This document shows positions 33,548 to 43,794 of a DNA stretch of 64,000 nucleotides, one piece after another (positions within the stretch are counted from its first letter, which is position 1; each line of letters opens with the position of its first letter). Source of the DNA: Legionella drozanskii LLAP-1 (lineage in GTDB: Bacteria > Pseudomonadota > Gammaproteobacteria > Legionellales > Legionellaceae); contig NZ_LNXY01000020.1 of assembly GCF_001467585.1 (NCBI RefSeq), positions 497,700-561,699 of the forward strand. Reading direction: 5' to 3'. The notes below the pieces were generated by a model. The model did no database searches. It saw only the letters and a program-made list of their open reading frames with translations, and was not told the origin of the DNA. The position numbers were made by a program, and so were the translations under genes.

Positions 33548-35296
33548 ATGAAACAGAAAATTGAATCCGTTTTACTTCAAGCGCTAGAAAAACTCTCGAT
33601 ACAAGATCAATTGACGTTCCCCGATATGTTCAATGTGAACATTGAACGTCCGAGAGATCCTAATCATGGTGATTTTTCCACTAATTTGGCGATGATCTTG
33701 GCAAAATTAGTAGGTATGCCGCCACGAGTATTAGCAGAACGTTTAATTGCTTCTATTTCGTCTCATGAGGACCTAGAGCGCATTGAAATAGCCGGACCTG
33801 GTTTTATCAATTTTACTTTGAGTCAACAAGGACTACAGAATCAACTGAAACTGATTTGGGAATCTGCTGTTTGCGGAGTGGTGTCTGTTGAAGAACCGCA
33901 TACCGTTGTTGTTGATTATTCTTCTCCTAATTTAGCTAAAGAGATGCATGTAGGCCATCTGCGTTCAACCATCATTGGGGATGCGATAGTCAGAGTCTTA
34001 GAGCTAAAAGGACACAAAGTCATTCGCCAAAATCATGTGGGTGATTGGGGTACCCAGTTTGGTATGTTGCTCGCGCATTTGGAAGATGAAGAATCTAGTC
34101 ATCAAGGCGAGGTGCGGCTCAATGACTTGGAAAGTTTTTATAAAGCTGCGAAAAGTCGATTTGATAATGAACCTAATTTTGCAAGAAGAGCGAGACTTCA
34201 AGTTGTCCTGTTGCAATCAGGCGATTCACATTGTTTGGAGTTATGGGCAAAATTTATCAAATTATCCTTGGCGCATTGCGAAGAAATTTATCAGCGGCTA
34301 GGTGTTTCTTTGCAGACTAAAGATGTTCAAGCGGAAAGTGCCTACAATGATCTGTTACCAATGATAGTAAACTCATTGCGTGAACAGGGATTATTAGTCG
34401 AGCATGACGGCGCTCAATGCGTATTTCTTGATGAGTTTAAAGGAAAAAATAATGAACTTTTGCCTGTCATTGTGCAAAAGAAAGATGGCGGTTTCTTATA
34501 TTCTTCTACTGATCTCGCAGCCATTTATTACCGAAAGAGCAAGTTAAATGCGGATCGGGCTTTATATGTGGTCGATGCACGACAAGCCTTACATTTTCAG
34601 CAAATTTTTGCTTTAGCTTATAAAGCGGGTTTTGCGAATCCTTCTATGCAATTAGAGCATGTGAGCTTTGGAATGGTTTTAGATAAATCGGGTAAACCAT
34701 TTAAAAGTCGTGAAGGTAGTGTGACCAAATTAGTGGATTTACTCGATGAGGCTGAACGACGCGCAAAACAATTAATTGAGACGAAACAAACCAATACCTA
34801 TCCCCCTGAAGAGGTGGAAGAAATGGCCAGGGTATTGGGGATCTCCTCAATCAAATATGCGGATCTATCAAAAAACCGCACCAGCGATTACATGTTTGAC
34901 TGGGATGCTATGTTGAGCTTTGAGGGTAATACCGCGCCTTATCTTTTATATGCCTATACCCGCATCAACAGTTTATTCCAAAAAGCTGACGTCGACTTAG
35001 ATTCATTTGCAGAGCCTCTCGTTTTGCAGAATGCAAACGATGTTTCATTAGCTAAACAGATTATCTTATTCCCCGAAATCATTGATACGGTAGCACTTAA
35101 AGCCTCTCCTCATTTGCTATGTACCTACCTTTATGAGTTAGCTGGATCATTTTCGTCGTTTTATGAGGCATGCCCTATTTTGAATCAGGAAGATCAGTTA
35201 CTAAAGTTCAGTCGGCTTAAACTGGCTAAATTAACTTCACGAATTTTGAAGTTAGGGTTGTCTTTGCTAGGTTTAAAAACATTAAAACGTATGTAA
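33548..35296 (+). CDS. argS: Arginyl-tRNA synthetase
   Basis: The 582-residue class I synthetase has the N-terminal Add1 domain (RPRDPNHGDFSTNLAM), the HIGH-equivalent SSPNLAKEMHVGHLRSTIIG, NHVGDWGTQFG, the substrate-binding VDARQALHFQQIF and KSREG in place of a canonical KMSKS, as usual for ArgRS. The C-terminal anticodon-binding domain includes KNRTSDYMFDWDAMLSF and APYLLYAYTRI. Ending LGLKTLKRM is one or two residues from the family norm. It charges tRNA-Arg. A hairpin follows the stop, and the gene is convergent with valS. Confidence 0.98.
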   Translation: MKQKIESVLLQALEKLSIQDQLTFPDMFNVNIERPRDPNHGDFSTNLAMILAKLVGMPPRVLAERLIASISSHEDLERIEIAGPGFINFTLSQQGLQNQLKLIWESAVCGVVSVEEPHTVVVDYSSPNLAKEMHVGHLRSTIIGDAIVRVLELKGHKVIRQNHVGDWGTQFGMLLAHLEDEESSHQGEVRLNDLESFYKAAKSRFDNEPNFARRARLQVVLLQSGDSHCLELWAKFIKLSLAHCEEIYQRLGVSLQTKDVQAESAYNDLLPMIVNSLREQGLLVEHDGAQCVFLDEFKGKNNELLPVIVQKKDGGFLYSSTDLAAIYYRKSKLNADRALYVVDARQALHFQQIFALAYKAGFANPSMQLEHVSFGMVLDKSGKPFKSREGSVTKLVDLLDEAERRAKQLIETKQTNTYPPEEVEEMARVLGISSIKYADLSKNRTSDYMFDWDAMLSFEGNTAPYLLYAYTRINSLFQKADVDLDSFAEPLVLQNANDVSLAKQIILFPEIIDTVALKASPHLLCTYLYELAGSFSSFYEACPILNQEDQLLKFSRLKLAKLTSRILKLGLSLLGLKTLKRM

Positions 35297-35304
35297 TTTG
35301 ATAG

Positions 35305-35332
35305 TAGCAACTGCCTTTCCAGACAGTTGCTA
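35305..35332. terminator. Hairpin after argS
   Basis: TAGCAACTG and CAGTTGCTA form the same 9-bp stem as the hairpin at 32096-32124, here around a 10-base loop, eight bases after the argS stop. Confidence 0.65.
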
Positions 35333-35379
35333 ACTTAGTTAGAGTTAATTCCTGAGCAGTCAAATCTCGGTGATTCGCT

Positions 35380-38145
35380 TTAAAGCGTCTCAATAGTCTT
35401 TTTATTCTGCAACAGCTTTTCCTTCGTGAGCTTTGCTTGACTAAGCTTTTCCTGTTCTTTGGTGATAATTTCCGCTGGTGCTTTATCGGTAAATTTAGGA
35501 TTGTTAAGTTTACCTTCGGCAAGAGCAATGTCTTTATCAAGTTTAGCGATTTCTTTATTAAGGCGAGATACCTCGGCCTCTTTATCGATTAAACCTGCCA
35601 TAGGAATAAGCAATTCCAGTTCGCCTACCACAGCAGAAGCCGATACAGGCTTAGGCTCTTGCTCACTCATGCAATGGATATGAGTTAATTTACTCAAAGC
35701 GATTAAGATATTTTGATATTTATCAATCCGCTCTTTTATCGGTGGGGTGATATTTCTCAACAGCAAAGGAATTAATTTAGCAGGTGAGATAGTCATTTCA
35801 CTACGAATAGTACGAATCGATTGAATCACTGTTTTTAACCAAGTTAATTCCTCTTCAACCTCAGGGTTGATGAATTCTTCATTCACTTGCGGATAGGCAC
35901 TCAGCATGATGCTTTCGCCGTTTTGACTGGTTAATTTGTTGGTACGCTGCCAGATTTCTTCCGTGATAAAAGGCATGATTGGATGCAAAAGTTTGAGAAT
36001 TTGATCCAATACATGAATTAAGGTGCGACGCGTTCCTCTTTTCATCGCGCCCAAAGCCTGAGTGTCATAAAGAACTGGTTTTGATAACTCAAGATACCAA
36101 TCACAGTATTCATGCCAGACGAATTCGTAAAGCGTATTCGCTAATAAATCGAAACGATAGGTTTCAAAATAATGATGGCATTGAGCGATAGTATGTTGTA
36201 AGCGTGAAAAGATCCATTGATCGGCTGGGCTGTATTGAAACGCGCCGTCGCCGAAATCAATCTGTTCCTCATCGGTGTTCAGCAAGACATAACGCGATGC
36301 ATTCCATAATTTATTACAGAAATTGCGATAGCCTTCTACACGAGCGATATCAAAACGAACATTGCGGCCTGTGGATGCTAAAGAACAGAAGGTAAATCGT
36401 AGCGCATCAGTACCAAAAGCGGGAATACCGTCTGGGAATTCCTTGCGAGTTGCTTTGGTTATTCGATCGCGAACCGAAGGAAGCATGAGATTAGCTGTGC
36501 GTTTTTCGACTAAATGCTCAATATCAATTCCATCAATAATGTCTATCGGATCAAGGACATTTCCTTTCGATTTTGACATCTTTTGACCTTCACTGTCGCG
36601 GATAAGACCGGTGATCATTACCTCTTTGAAGGGGATTTTACCGGTAAATTTGAGGCCCATCATAATCATACGTGCCACCCAGAAGAATATGATGTCAAAA
36701 CCAGTGACTAAGACTGAAGTAGGGTAAAATTGCTCTAGTTCAGGGGTTCGCTCCGGCCAACCCAAGGTAGAAAAAGGCCAAAGCGCTGAAGAAAACCAAG
36801 TGTCGAGTACGTCTTCATCTTGTTTTAAAGTGACTGAATCATCCAGTTTATTTTTAAAGCGAATATCATTTTCGCTGTATCCGACATAGACATGGCCATG
36901 ATTATCATACCAAGCTGGTATACGATGTCCCCACCATAATTGTCTACTAATGCACCAATCTTCAATATTCTCCATCCACTGAAAATAAGTCTTAGACCAA
37001 TTCTCGGGGATAAAACGAATCTCACCTTTTTGCACCGCTTCAATAGCAGGTTCAGCAAGAGGTTTTGTTTTGACATACCATTGATCAGTGAGTAAAGGCT
37101 CAATAATGACGTTGGATTTTTCACCACGAGGCACTTTCAATTTATGCGGTAGTATTTTGACTAATAAACCGGCTTTTTCTAAATCTTGTACGATTTGTTC
37201 TCGCGCAACAAAACGATCCATTCCTTGATAATCCACTGGAGCATTTTTATTAATAGTCCCTTTTTTCGTCAAGATATTAATCAATGGTAAGTCATGACGT
37301 TTGCCAACTTCATGATCATTAAAATCATGGGCAGGAGTGATTTTTACGCAACCACTGCCAAATTCTTGGTCAACATAGTCATCCGCAATAATTGGAATGG
37401 TTCTATTGCATAATGGAAGTTGGATATATTGTCCAATCAGATGTTGATAGCGCGGATCATCGGGATGAACGGCAACGGCTGTATCACCGAGTAGGGTTTC
37501 GGGGCGAGTAGTGGCGATTGTGATTGACTCTTCAGAATCAACGATAGGGTAGCGAATATGCCATAAAAAACCATCTTCTTCTTCGGAAATAACTTCAAGA
37601 TCGGAGACCGCGGTGCCTAATTTGGGATCCCAATTCACTAGACGCGTGCCACGATAGATTAACCCTTCTTCATAGAGCTGCACGAACACTTTTTGGACCG
37701 CGGCTGATAAACCCTCGTCCATGGTAAATCGTTCTCTTGACCAATCCACCGAAGAACCGATGCGGCGCATTTGACTGGTAATGGTATTCCCTGATTCTTC
37801 CTTCCATTGCCATACGCGCTCAAGAAATTCTTCACGTGTCATGTTTTTACGAGATAAGCCCTCGTTATCTAATTGACGTTCAACCACAAGCTGGGTTGAA
37901 ATGCCCGCATGATCGGTTCCAGGTTGCCAAAGGGTTCTGAATCCCTGCATGCGATGATAGCGTGTCAAGGCATCCATAAGTGTATGTTGGAATCCATGAC
38001 CCATATGCAAACTACCGGTAACATTGGGTGGGGGCAGCATAATACAATAGCTTTTGCCTTCGCCTCGTGGAGCAAAATAATGGTGGCTTTCCCATTTTTC
38101 ATAACATGCTTGCTCAATATCATGTGGGGAATAAGTCTTATCCAT
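35380..38145 (-). CDS. valS: Valyl-tRNA synthetase
   Basis: The 921-residue class I synthetase has the HIGH motif [18 protein letters not shown], the CP1 editing domain ([32 protein letters not shown]), [10 protein letters not shown], the KMSKS loop [14 protein letters not shown], the anticodon-binding domain ([13 protein letters not shown]) and the C-terminal coiled-coil arm ([20 protein letters not shown]). Length and order are standard for bacterial ValRS. It charges tRNA-Val and edits mischarged Thr. Convergent with argS; the RND pump gene lies downstream on the same strand side, 60 bp from its start in the reverse direction. Confidence 0.98.
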   Translation of the reverse strand: MDKTYSPHDIEQACYEKWESHHYFAPRGEGKSYCIMLPPPNVTGSLHMGHGFQHTLMDALTRYHRMQGFRTLWQPGTDHAGISTQLVVERQLDNEGLSRKNMTREEFLERVWQWKEESGNTITSQMRRIGSSVDWSRERFTMDEGLSAAVQKVFVQLYEEGLIYRGTRLVNWDPKLGTAVSDLEVISEEEDGFLWHIRYPIVDSEESITIATTRPETLLGDTAVAVHPDDPRYQHLIGQYIQLPLCNRTIPIIADDYVDQEFGSGCVKITPAHDFNDHEVGKRHDLPLINILTKKGTINKNAPVDYQGMDRFVAREQIVQDLEKAGLLVKILPHKLKVPRGEKSNVIIEPLLTDQWYVKTKPLAEPAIEAVQKGEIRFIPENWSKTYFQWMENIEDWCISRQLWWGHRIPAWYDNHGHVYVGYSENDIRFKNKLDDSVTLKQDEDVLDTWFSSALWPFSTLGWPERTPELEQFYPTSVLVTGFDIIFFWVARMIMMGLKFTGKIPFKEVMITGLIRDSEGQKMSKSKGNVLDPIDIIDGIDIEHLVEKRTANLMLPSVRDRITKATRKEFPDGIPAFGTDALRFTFCSLASTGRNVRFDIARVEGYRNFCNKLWNASRYVLLNTDEEQIDFGDGAFQYSPADQWIFSRLQHTIAQCHHYFETYRFDLLANTLYEFVWHEYCDWYLELSKPVLYDTQALGAMKRGTRRTLIHVLDQILKLLHPIMPFITEEIWQRTNKLTSQNGESIMLSAYPQVNEEFINPEVEEELTWLKTVIQSIRTIRSEMTISPAKLIPLLLRNITPPIKERIDKYQNILIALSKLTHIHCMSEQEPKPVSASAVVGELELLIPMAGLIDKEAEVSRLNKEIAKLDKDIALAEGKLNNPKFTDKAPAEIITKEQEKLSQAKLTKEKLLQNKKTIETL

Positions 38146-38208
38146 GGGTATAACCTGTGCTAAGGAAAGTCGCGAATTTTAACATAACCTGGTTGTGGGA
38201 CAAAACAT

Positions 38209-41200
38209 TCAAAATTCCAAGCCATGTTCTGTTTCTAGTTTTTTAACGAAAGACTCGTCTTTGCTGGGCTGGTCTTTGTTTTGCTCATCGTTATCATGAT
38301 CATGACGATGGTCAGCGGCAAGATAAGTGTACATTGTCGGTACTACGAAAAGAGTAAAGACAGTACCTATTAATAGTCCAGCAGAAATAACCAAACCTAT
38401 ATCGAAGCGACTTACAGCACCTGCGCCGCTAGCGATTAATAGCGGTAATACCCCAAAAACCATCGCTGCAGTGGTCATTAAAATAGGACGTAGGCGAATG
38501 GCCGCTGCCTCTTCTACAGCTGCCCGGCGGTCAAGTTTTTTCTCTCGTTGCAATTGGTTGGCAAAGTCCACAATTAAAATACCGTGTTTACTAATTAAGC
38601 CGATCAAGGTAATAAGACCGACTTGGGTATAAATATTAATTGAGGCGGCGCCTAAGTTAAGCGGGATAAGCGCACCGCAAATTGACATGGGCACACTAAT
38701 GAGGACGATCAACGGATCTCTAAAACTTTCATATTGAGCCGCAAGAACTAAGAAAATAACTATGATTGCTAAAAAGAATGCAAAAATAAGGGCATTACCT
38801 TCCTGAATAAATTGCCTTGATTGGCCGCCATAATCGGAGCTAAATCCTTTCGGTAGTAGCTTATCTGCTTGCTCTTGTAAGTAGGCCAACCCTTGTCCTA
38901 ATGTCGTGCCTGGCATCATGACCGCTTGGATGGTCGCTGAATTAAGTTGTTGGAAATGAGACACTGCGTTGGGTTGAATTTTTTCCTTGGGAGTGACTAC
39001 CGTTGAGATAGGCACCATACTTCCTGAGGCAGTTCGCAAAAAGATTTGCCCCAATTGCTCTGGAGTCAAGCGATAGGGTCTATCCAATTGTGGAATGACC
39101 TGATAACTACGCCCTTGTAAGTTGAAGTAGTTGATGTAATTTCCAGATAAAGCACTGGTTAAACTACTACCTAAGGCTTGCATATCCAAACCGAGGTCCG
39201 AAGCTTTAGAACGATTAATTTGAAACTCGATTTCGGGCTGATTGAACTTCAAACTGTTATCCATATAAACAAAAAGACCACTTTTTCGCGCTTTATCAAT
39301 TAATTGATTTGAAAGATCAAATAAGGTTTGAAAGTCATTCGTGGTTTTGATAACAAACTGAACGGGTGTACCACTGCCTCCACCAGGGAGAGGGGGGGGA
39401 ATCACGGCAAAGGTTTTAAGACCTGCAACTTCATCCAATTTTTGTTGTAGAGGTCCTTTTAATGCGAATTGAGTGCGCTCACGTTTATTCCAGGGTTTTA
39501 ATACCATACCCGAAATAGGTGAACTCATATTCACGGTAAAGTAATGCTCAGTTTCAGGAAAACTTTTATAAATATCATCAAAGGGTTTGGTGTAGGCTTC
39601 GAGATAATTAATTGTGGCATATTGGGGTGCTTGACCGACGACAAAGAAAAATCCTTGATCTTCTTCTGGCGCTGTTTCTTCCGGTGTATGAGAGTATAAA
39701 TAAGGTAACATCAACAACACTGCGGCAGCGAGCACCAGTATGATTTCACGAGTATTTAACAGACTATGTAAGGCTCGTTGATACTTTATTTTAAGTTTAT
39801 TGAATTTCTGATCAAGAAACTGGACTAACCCTCCACTGGAAATATCGGCAGAGAGAATTTTCGAACACATCATGGGCGTGAGGGTCAGGGCAATGATGCC
39901 GGAGATAATGACTGCACAAGCCAGAGTAAAAGCAAATTCTTTGAATAAAGCACCCGTCAACCCCCCCATAAATCCAATCGGTGCATACACGGCAGCCAAA
40001 GTAATTGTCATAGCAATAACAGGGATGGCAATTTCCCGCGCCCCAATGAGCGCTGCTTGTAAGGGCGTAGATCCCTCTTCGATATGCCTATGAACATTCT
40101 CAACCACGACAATCGCGTCATCGACAACTAAGCCAATGGCCAAGACAAAGGCGAGGAGGGTTAGCAAATTAATCGAATAACCTAAGAAGAGCATGAGCGA
40201 ACATACCCCAATTAACGATAAAGGAATGGTTACAACTGGAATAATGACCGAACGGAATGATCCCAAAAATAAGAAGATCACCAAAATAACAATGACTGCA
40301 GATTCCACGATGGTGTGGATGACTTCATCAATAGAAGCACGAATAAAATCCGTCGCATCATAAACGATTGTTCCAGTTAATGAAGGCGGAAATTCGTGCT
40401 CAATACTCGGCATTACTTTTCGGACGTTGGTAATTACGGTTAAGGGGTTAGCAGTTGGAGTGGGGCTAATAGCAATGAATACCGCCTTTTTGCCATTAAA
40501 ACGCACAGAATTATTGTAGTCTTGTGAACCTAATTCGACTCGAGCAATATCATGTAAGCGAATGATCGAATTGTTATTGGCTCGCACAATTAACTGACTA
40601 AATTCCTCGACATTGTTTAAATCCGTTTTGGCGGTCATGTTGAGAGCAACATATTCACCTTTGGTACTTCCTGCAGCCGTGAGAAAATTGTTGTGGGCTA
40701 ACACATTGGATACATCGGAGGGGGCAATATTCATTGCGGCCATTTTAATCGGATCGAGAAATATGCGCATGGAGTAGGTCGCGCCGCCGAGAATTTCAGC
40801 CTTTGCAACTCCGTCCACGGTTTCAATTTGGGGTTGTACAACACGCGTTGCATAATCCGTAATTTGTTGAGGCGTCATTTCTTGGCTATCAAGACTGATA
40901 TACATGAGAGGTGTTGACGTATCTGAACTTTTAACAATGACAGGTTGTTGAGATTCTTGGGGTAATTTATTAATGGTTTGCTGAACTTTAGACATCACAT
41001 CAGTGAAAGCAACTTGCGGATCAAAGTTTAATTTAATCGTCAGAGTAATTGTACTCAGGCCTTGAACACTAGAAGAAGTCATATAATCCACACCTTCAGC
41101 ACTGGCTACAGCTGCTTCGAGAGGAGTGGTGATGAAACCTGCGATTAGATTAGCGTCGGCGCCAGGGTAACTGGTGGTGATGGTGATTACAGTATTGTCC

Positions 41201-41319
41201 ATGCGAGGGTATTGGCGTATTTGCATGGTTAAAATTGAATTTAAACCGAATAAAAAGATTAGCAAACTGACCACGGTTGCAAGAACAGGACGTTTGATAA
41301 ATAAATCTGTAAATTTCAT
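38209..41319 (-). CDS. RND efflux pump, inner-membrane subunit (AcrB/MexB-like HAE1)
   Basis: The start is the ATG at 41319 (AGGA upstream, opening MKFTDLFIKRPVLATVVSLL); the frame extends 17 codons upstream but without support. The product of about 1036 residues has 12 membrane segments and two large periplasmic loops: GADANLIAGFITTPLEAAVA and IETVDGVAKAEILGG in the porter domain, LAFVLAIGLVVDDAIVVVEN (TM4, with the proton-relay Asp pair), AEEDQGFFFVV, and the second-half EEAAAIRLRPILMTTAAMVF. It is an HAE1-type drug or solvent exporter. The adaptor gene lies upstream in the same direction with a 68-bp gap that holds a palindrome. No outer-membrane channel gene is present, so a shared TolC is assumed. 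Confidence 0.95.
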   Translation of the reverse strand: MKFTDLFIKRPVLATVVSLLIFLFGLNSILTMQIRQYPRMDNTVITITTSYPGADANLIAGFITTPLEAAVASAEGVDYMTSSSVQGLSTITLTIKLNFDPQVAFTDVMSKVQQTINKLPQESQQPVIVKSSDTSTPLMYISLDSQEMTPQQITDYATRVVQPQIETVDGVAKAEILGGATYSMRIFLDPIKMAAMNIAPSDVSNVLAHNNFLTAAGSTKGEYVALNMTAKTDLNNVEEFSQLIVRANNNSIIRLHDIARVELGSQDYNNSVRFNGKKAVFIAISPTPTANPLTVITNVRKVMPSIEHEFPPSLTGTIVYDATDFIRASIDEVIHTIVESAVIVILVIFLFLGSFRSVIIPVVTIPLSLIGVCSLMLFLGYSINLLTLLAFVLAIGLVVDDAIVVVENVHRHIEEGSTPLQAALIGAREIAIPVIAMTITLAAVYAPIGFMGGLTGALFKEFAFTLACAVIISGIIALTLTPMMCSKILSADISSGGLVQFLDQKFNKLKIKYQRALHSLLNTREIILVLAAAVLLMLPYLYSHTPEETAPEEDQGFFFVVGQAPQYATINYLEAYTKPFDDIYKSFPETEHYFTVNMSSPISGMVLKPWNKRERTQFALKGPLQQKLDEVAGLKTFAVIPPPLPGGGSGTPVQFVIKTTNDFQTLFDLSNQLIDKARKSGLFVYMDNSLKFNQPEIEFQINRSKASDLGLDMQALGSSLTSALSGNYINYFNLQGRSYQVIPQLDRPYRLTPEQLGQIFLRTASGSMVPISTVVTPKEKIQPNAVSHFQQLNSATIQAVMMPGTTLGQGLAYLQEQADKLLPKGFSSDYGGQSRQFIQEGNALIFAFFLAIIVIFLVLAAQYESFRDPLIVLISVPMSICGALIPLNLGAASINIYTQVGLITLIGLISKHGILIVDFANQLQREKKLDRRAAVEEAAAIRLRPILMTTAAMVFGVLPLLIASGAGAVSRFDIGLVISAGLLIGTVFTLFVVPTMYTYLAADHRHDHDNDEQNKDQPSKDESFVKKLETEHGLEF

Positions 41320-41343
41320 GATTATCCTGGTAAAAAAATTAGT

Positions 41344-41365
41344 AGGTTGGGCCTTGGCCCAACCT
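41344..41365. repeat. Perfect palindrome with AGGTTGGGCC arms
   Basis: Ten-base arms AGGTTGGGCC and GGCCCAACCT are separated by TT, between the adaptor and pump genes. It could lower or stabilise transcript between the two cistrons. A shorter relative is at 31049-31065. Confidence 0.6.
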
Positions 41366-41387
41366 TCCATCGAATGCGAACAACAGC

Positions 41388-42641
41388 TTACTGACTCAAG
41401 GTTGCAGGTTTAACCATCTCGTCAAGCTTAACGCTATTATTAATGACGACCCGCGTTCCGTTTTGCAATTTTAATTCACCTGAGCTCACCACTTGCTGAC
41501 CGTTGCTGATACCTTTTTTAATAATCGTATAGTTGCCTTCCTGTTCACCGGTGTTCACGAAGACACGTTTCACTTTTAAAATATCTTTCTCATCTTTATC
41601 CTTACCGCTTTTTTCAATGACAAAAACAGAATTACCATAAAGGCTGTAGGATATCGCTGTGGAGGGTAAAACGACGACATCAGGGATCTGAGGTTGCTCC
41701 ACCGCGATGGAGGCAAACATGCCTGGAATGACGGCAAATCGAGTTATGTGATTGGCAGAATTTAATTGGCTATCGCAGCTGATGATCTTCTTTTCCCCAT
41801 CAGGCTGCTTTCTTACCTTGATTAAATTGGATTCGCGCATTGAATTAATGCTGTCAAAAGGGCAATTCGGTAGAGTGGCTTGGACAAGAATATTATGTGT
41901 ATTGGTATCGACTTTAGCGTTAATTGCTGTGATTTTGCCTTCAAATAAAGTATTGGGAAACTCTTCTACACTAAATTGAATACCTTGATTGATATGAATA
42001 CGCTTCAATAATTGCTCTGGTAAATGGAATTCAAGGTAGAGCGGATCGAGGGATTGTAGCGTTACAATAGCTGTTTGTCCGGGGGTAACATATTGTCCAA
42101 GATTGACTTGGCGAATCCCCAATAGGCCAGAAAAGGGCGCAACGATGTGTTTTTTCTTAATTTCTGCTTCGGTACGCTCAACATTTGCTTGTGATTGCTG
42201 AAGACTAGCGGTCGCTTCATCCACAACCGAGCTTGACGTAGCTCCTCGTTTAAACAAATCGGCTTGGCGTTTGTAATTGAGTTGTCTAAGTGACAGTTCG
42301 GCTTGGTTAAATTTTAAGGTAGCTTGGTCCACACGATCGTCGATATCAATTAAAGGACTGCCTTCCGCAAGATATTGACCGGATTCAAAATGAATTTTAA
42401 CGATTTTGCCTGAGGTTTCAGAATTAACATCAACTCCATTGATTGCGACAAAATTACCGACAGCGGATAAATGAGGTTGCCAATTCCTTTGTACTGCCGT
42501 AACTGAAGAGACACTTACTGGCGGCGGCTCATAGCTTGCAAAAAAGCGTTTAATCATAAAACTTTTAAAAAGGTTAAAGCCAATAATTCCCCCGAATACG
42601 ATACCCAAGGCGCTTATCATGATAGTCATGCGTTTTGTCAT
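41388..42641 (-). CDS. RND efflux periplasmic adaptor (membrane fusion protein)
   Basis: The 417-residue protein has a membrane-spanning or signal segment near the start (IMISALGIVFGGIIGFNLF), then the biotinyl-lipoyl half-motif SETSGKIVKIHFESGQYLAEG, a short coiled-coil hairpin (FNQAELSLRQLNYKRQADLF, VERTEAEIKKKHI), the second lipoyl half VAPFSGLLGIRQVNLGQYV, and the beta-barrel ITAINAKVDTNTHNILVQA. This is an AcrA/MexA/EmhA-type subunit bridging the inner-membrane pump to an outer-membrane channel. GAGGAA lies before its ATG. It is the promoter-proximal gene of the efflux pair. A Cys-containing insertion around 260-290 (LPNCPFDSINS, IISCDSQLNS) is unusual for the family. Confidence 0.93.
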   Translation of the reverse strand: MTKRMTIMISALGIVFGGIIGFNLFKSFMIKRFFASYEPPPVSVSSVTAVQRNWQPHLSAVGNFVAINGVDVNSETSGKIVKIHFESGQYLAEGSPLIDIDDRVDQATLKFNQAELSLRQLNYKRQADLFKRGATSSSVVDEATASLQQSQANVERTEAEIKKKHIVAPFSGLLGIRQVNLGQYVTPGQTAIVTLQSLDPLYLEFHLPEQLLKRIHINQGIQFSVEEFPNTLFEGKITAINAKVDTNTHNILVQATLPNCPFDSINSMRESNLIKVRKQPDGEKKIISCDSQLNSANHITRFAVIPGMFASIAVEQPQIPDVVVLPSTAISYSLYGNSVFVIEKSGKDKDEKDILKVKRVFVNTGEQEGNYTIIKKGISNGQQVVSSGELKLQNGTRVVINNSVKLDEMVKPATLSQ

Positions 42642-42746
42642 TTGTTTCCTCAGAAGGGGGGGATAAATTGCGTGACTAAATATACCATATCTTATTGACA
42701 GAAGAAGCTATTTATTCGGCACGTCAATGATTATAAAAAAAACCTG

Positions 42747-42774
42747 TTGACTAAATTAAAGTCTTTGTTAACAT
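42747..42774 (+). promoter_or_regulatory. Possible sigma-70-type promoter
   Basis: TTGACT, 16 bases, TAACAT lies about 30 bp before the start of the following secreted-protein gene. Confidence 0.45.
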
Positions 42775-42804
42775 TTGGTCTCCACTAAATAGGGGACAAT
42801 AATA

Positions 42805-43242
42805 ATGAAGTTCAAGTCGTTGATTTTAGCTAGCTGCTTAGGTTTATTCTCTTCAGCTTATGCTGATCATAGCCACAGTTACCCGCAAACTAATAACACT
42901 CCATCGGCAAAGTCCGATTTAACAAAAGGGGCTACCTATCCAGGATATTGTGCAATAGAGATTGTAAATAATAGTTTTGATGGTGTATGGGTTTACGGTA
43001 CTTTTGAAGATGGCACTTCCCTGAAGTCATTCTACATCCCGCGTTATGATACTCCTCATGTGATCCATTTAGACCACTATGATTATCGTTATGGTTATAC
43101 CTTTTGCCATCACGGTATGGATATTTATATCGAAGACTATAGAGGCCGTGGTATTTATAATGAATACACTACTGATGGAACCACTATCGAAATCCGTCCT
43201 TCTTTCAATAATCAGCTAAAGGCTGAAGTTAAAAAGAAATAA
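42805..43242 (+). CDS. Small secreted protein of unknown function
   Basis: The 145-residue protein has a Sec signal peptide (MKFKSLILASCLGLFSSAYA, cleavage before DHSHSY). The mature part has an N-terminal His/Ser/Thr-rich stretch, a pair of cysteines (YCAIEIVNN and YTFCHHGM) that could form a disulphide, and a beta-rich, tyrosine-rich middle (VWVYGTFEDGTSLKSFYIPR, HYDYRYGY) with an acidic-aromatic DIYIEDYRGRG block. The family is not recognised; the layout recalls small immunoglobulin-like periplasmic proteins. It has a plausible promoter, an AGGGGA ribosome site and its own terminator. The next gene also encodes a small His-rich exported protein. Confidence 0.75.
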   Translation: MKFKSLILASCLGLFSSAYADHSHSYPQTNNTPSAKSDLTKGATYPGYCAIEIVNNSFDGVWVYGTFEDGTSLKSFYIPRYDTPHVIHLDHYDYRYGYTFCHHGMDIYIEDYRGRGIYNEYTTDGTTIEIRPSFNNQLKAEVKKK

Positions 43243-43270
43243 GGGATATCTAGGTGATAACCTTGGTTGC

Positions 43271-43298
43271 AAAGGCACGTTAAACGTGCCTTTCTTTT
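43271..43298 (+). terminator. Intrinsic terminator
   Basis: AAAGGCACGT pairs with ACGTGCCTTT around a 3-base loop and is followed by TCTTTT, about 30 bp after the secreted-protein stop. Confidence 0.9.
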
Positions 43299-43322
43299 AG
43301 GTTTCGACGATAAGAGGTTTTT

Positions 43323-43643
43323 ATGAAGCGTTTATTTGTACTGTCATTGGTATTATTGCAGCCATTGAGCTCTTGGGCGATTACTAATCATAATTATTCA
43401 GTCGCGCAAGTTGTTAGCAACTCGGCTTCTTCTGCTCATCAACATGATCATGGCAAAGAAATTTCTCGGGCTCCCAATAGCCATCATCATGAGCGACAAG
43501 CTGTTATGGTACCTGGAGCACCACGCCATCATGGGCACAATTATGTAGCTCCGCACAGCCCTCGTATGCCTGCCTACGTTAAGAAAATTACCCCACGTAA
43601 GCATCATCATCGTGCAGAACTTCATACGCATGGTCATGACTAG
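43323..43643 (+). CDS. Small histidine-rich exported protein, probable metal binder
   Basis: The 106-residue protein has a signal peptide (MKRLFVLSLVLLQPLSSWA, cleavage before ITNHNY). Its mature part is packed with histidines in clusters (SAHQHDHGKE, NSHHHERQ, PRHHGHNY, RKHHHRAELHTHGHD), about one residue in five, with no cysteine. Such sequences bind Ni, Zn, Cu or Co. The gene follows the preceding small secreted protein and its terminator by about 25 bp, and an AAGAGG ribosome site is present. No transporter or metal-responsive regulator lies next to it, so its job (metal buffer, chaperone or surface protein) is open. Confidence 0.75.
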   Translation: MKRLFVLSLVLLQPLSSWAITNHNYSVAQVVSNSASSAHQHDHGKEISRAPNSHHHERQAVMVPGAPRHHGHNYVAPHSPRMPAYVKKITPRKHHHRAELHTHGHD

Positions 43644-43794
43644 TTCGTGACACTGTGGTAATCTTAGGTATTTCTTTGCGAAAAAGAAATATCTCAGTCA
43701 CTGAGCAAGCTAGTGTATTGATGTTATACCTAGCTCTCAATCAGCTGAGCATTCTATAATTGTATAGTTATTTATAGGTTGAGGACTGGTTGCT

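Noticed and set aside
35459-38163. Several plus-strand frames opposite valS
   Set aside because: They are antisense shadows of a highly conserved synthetase gene.
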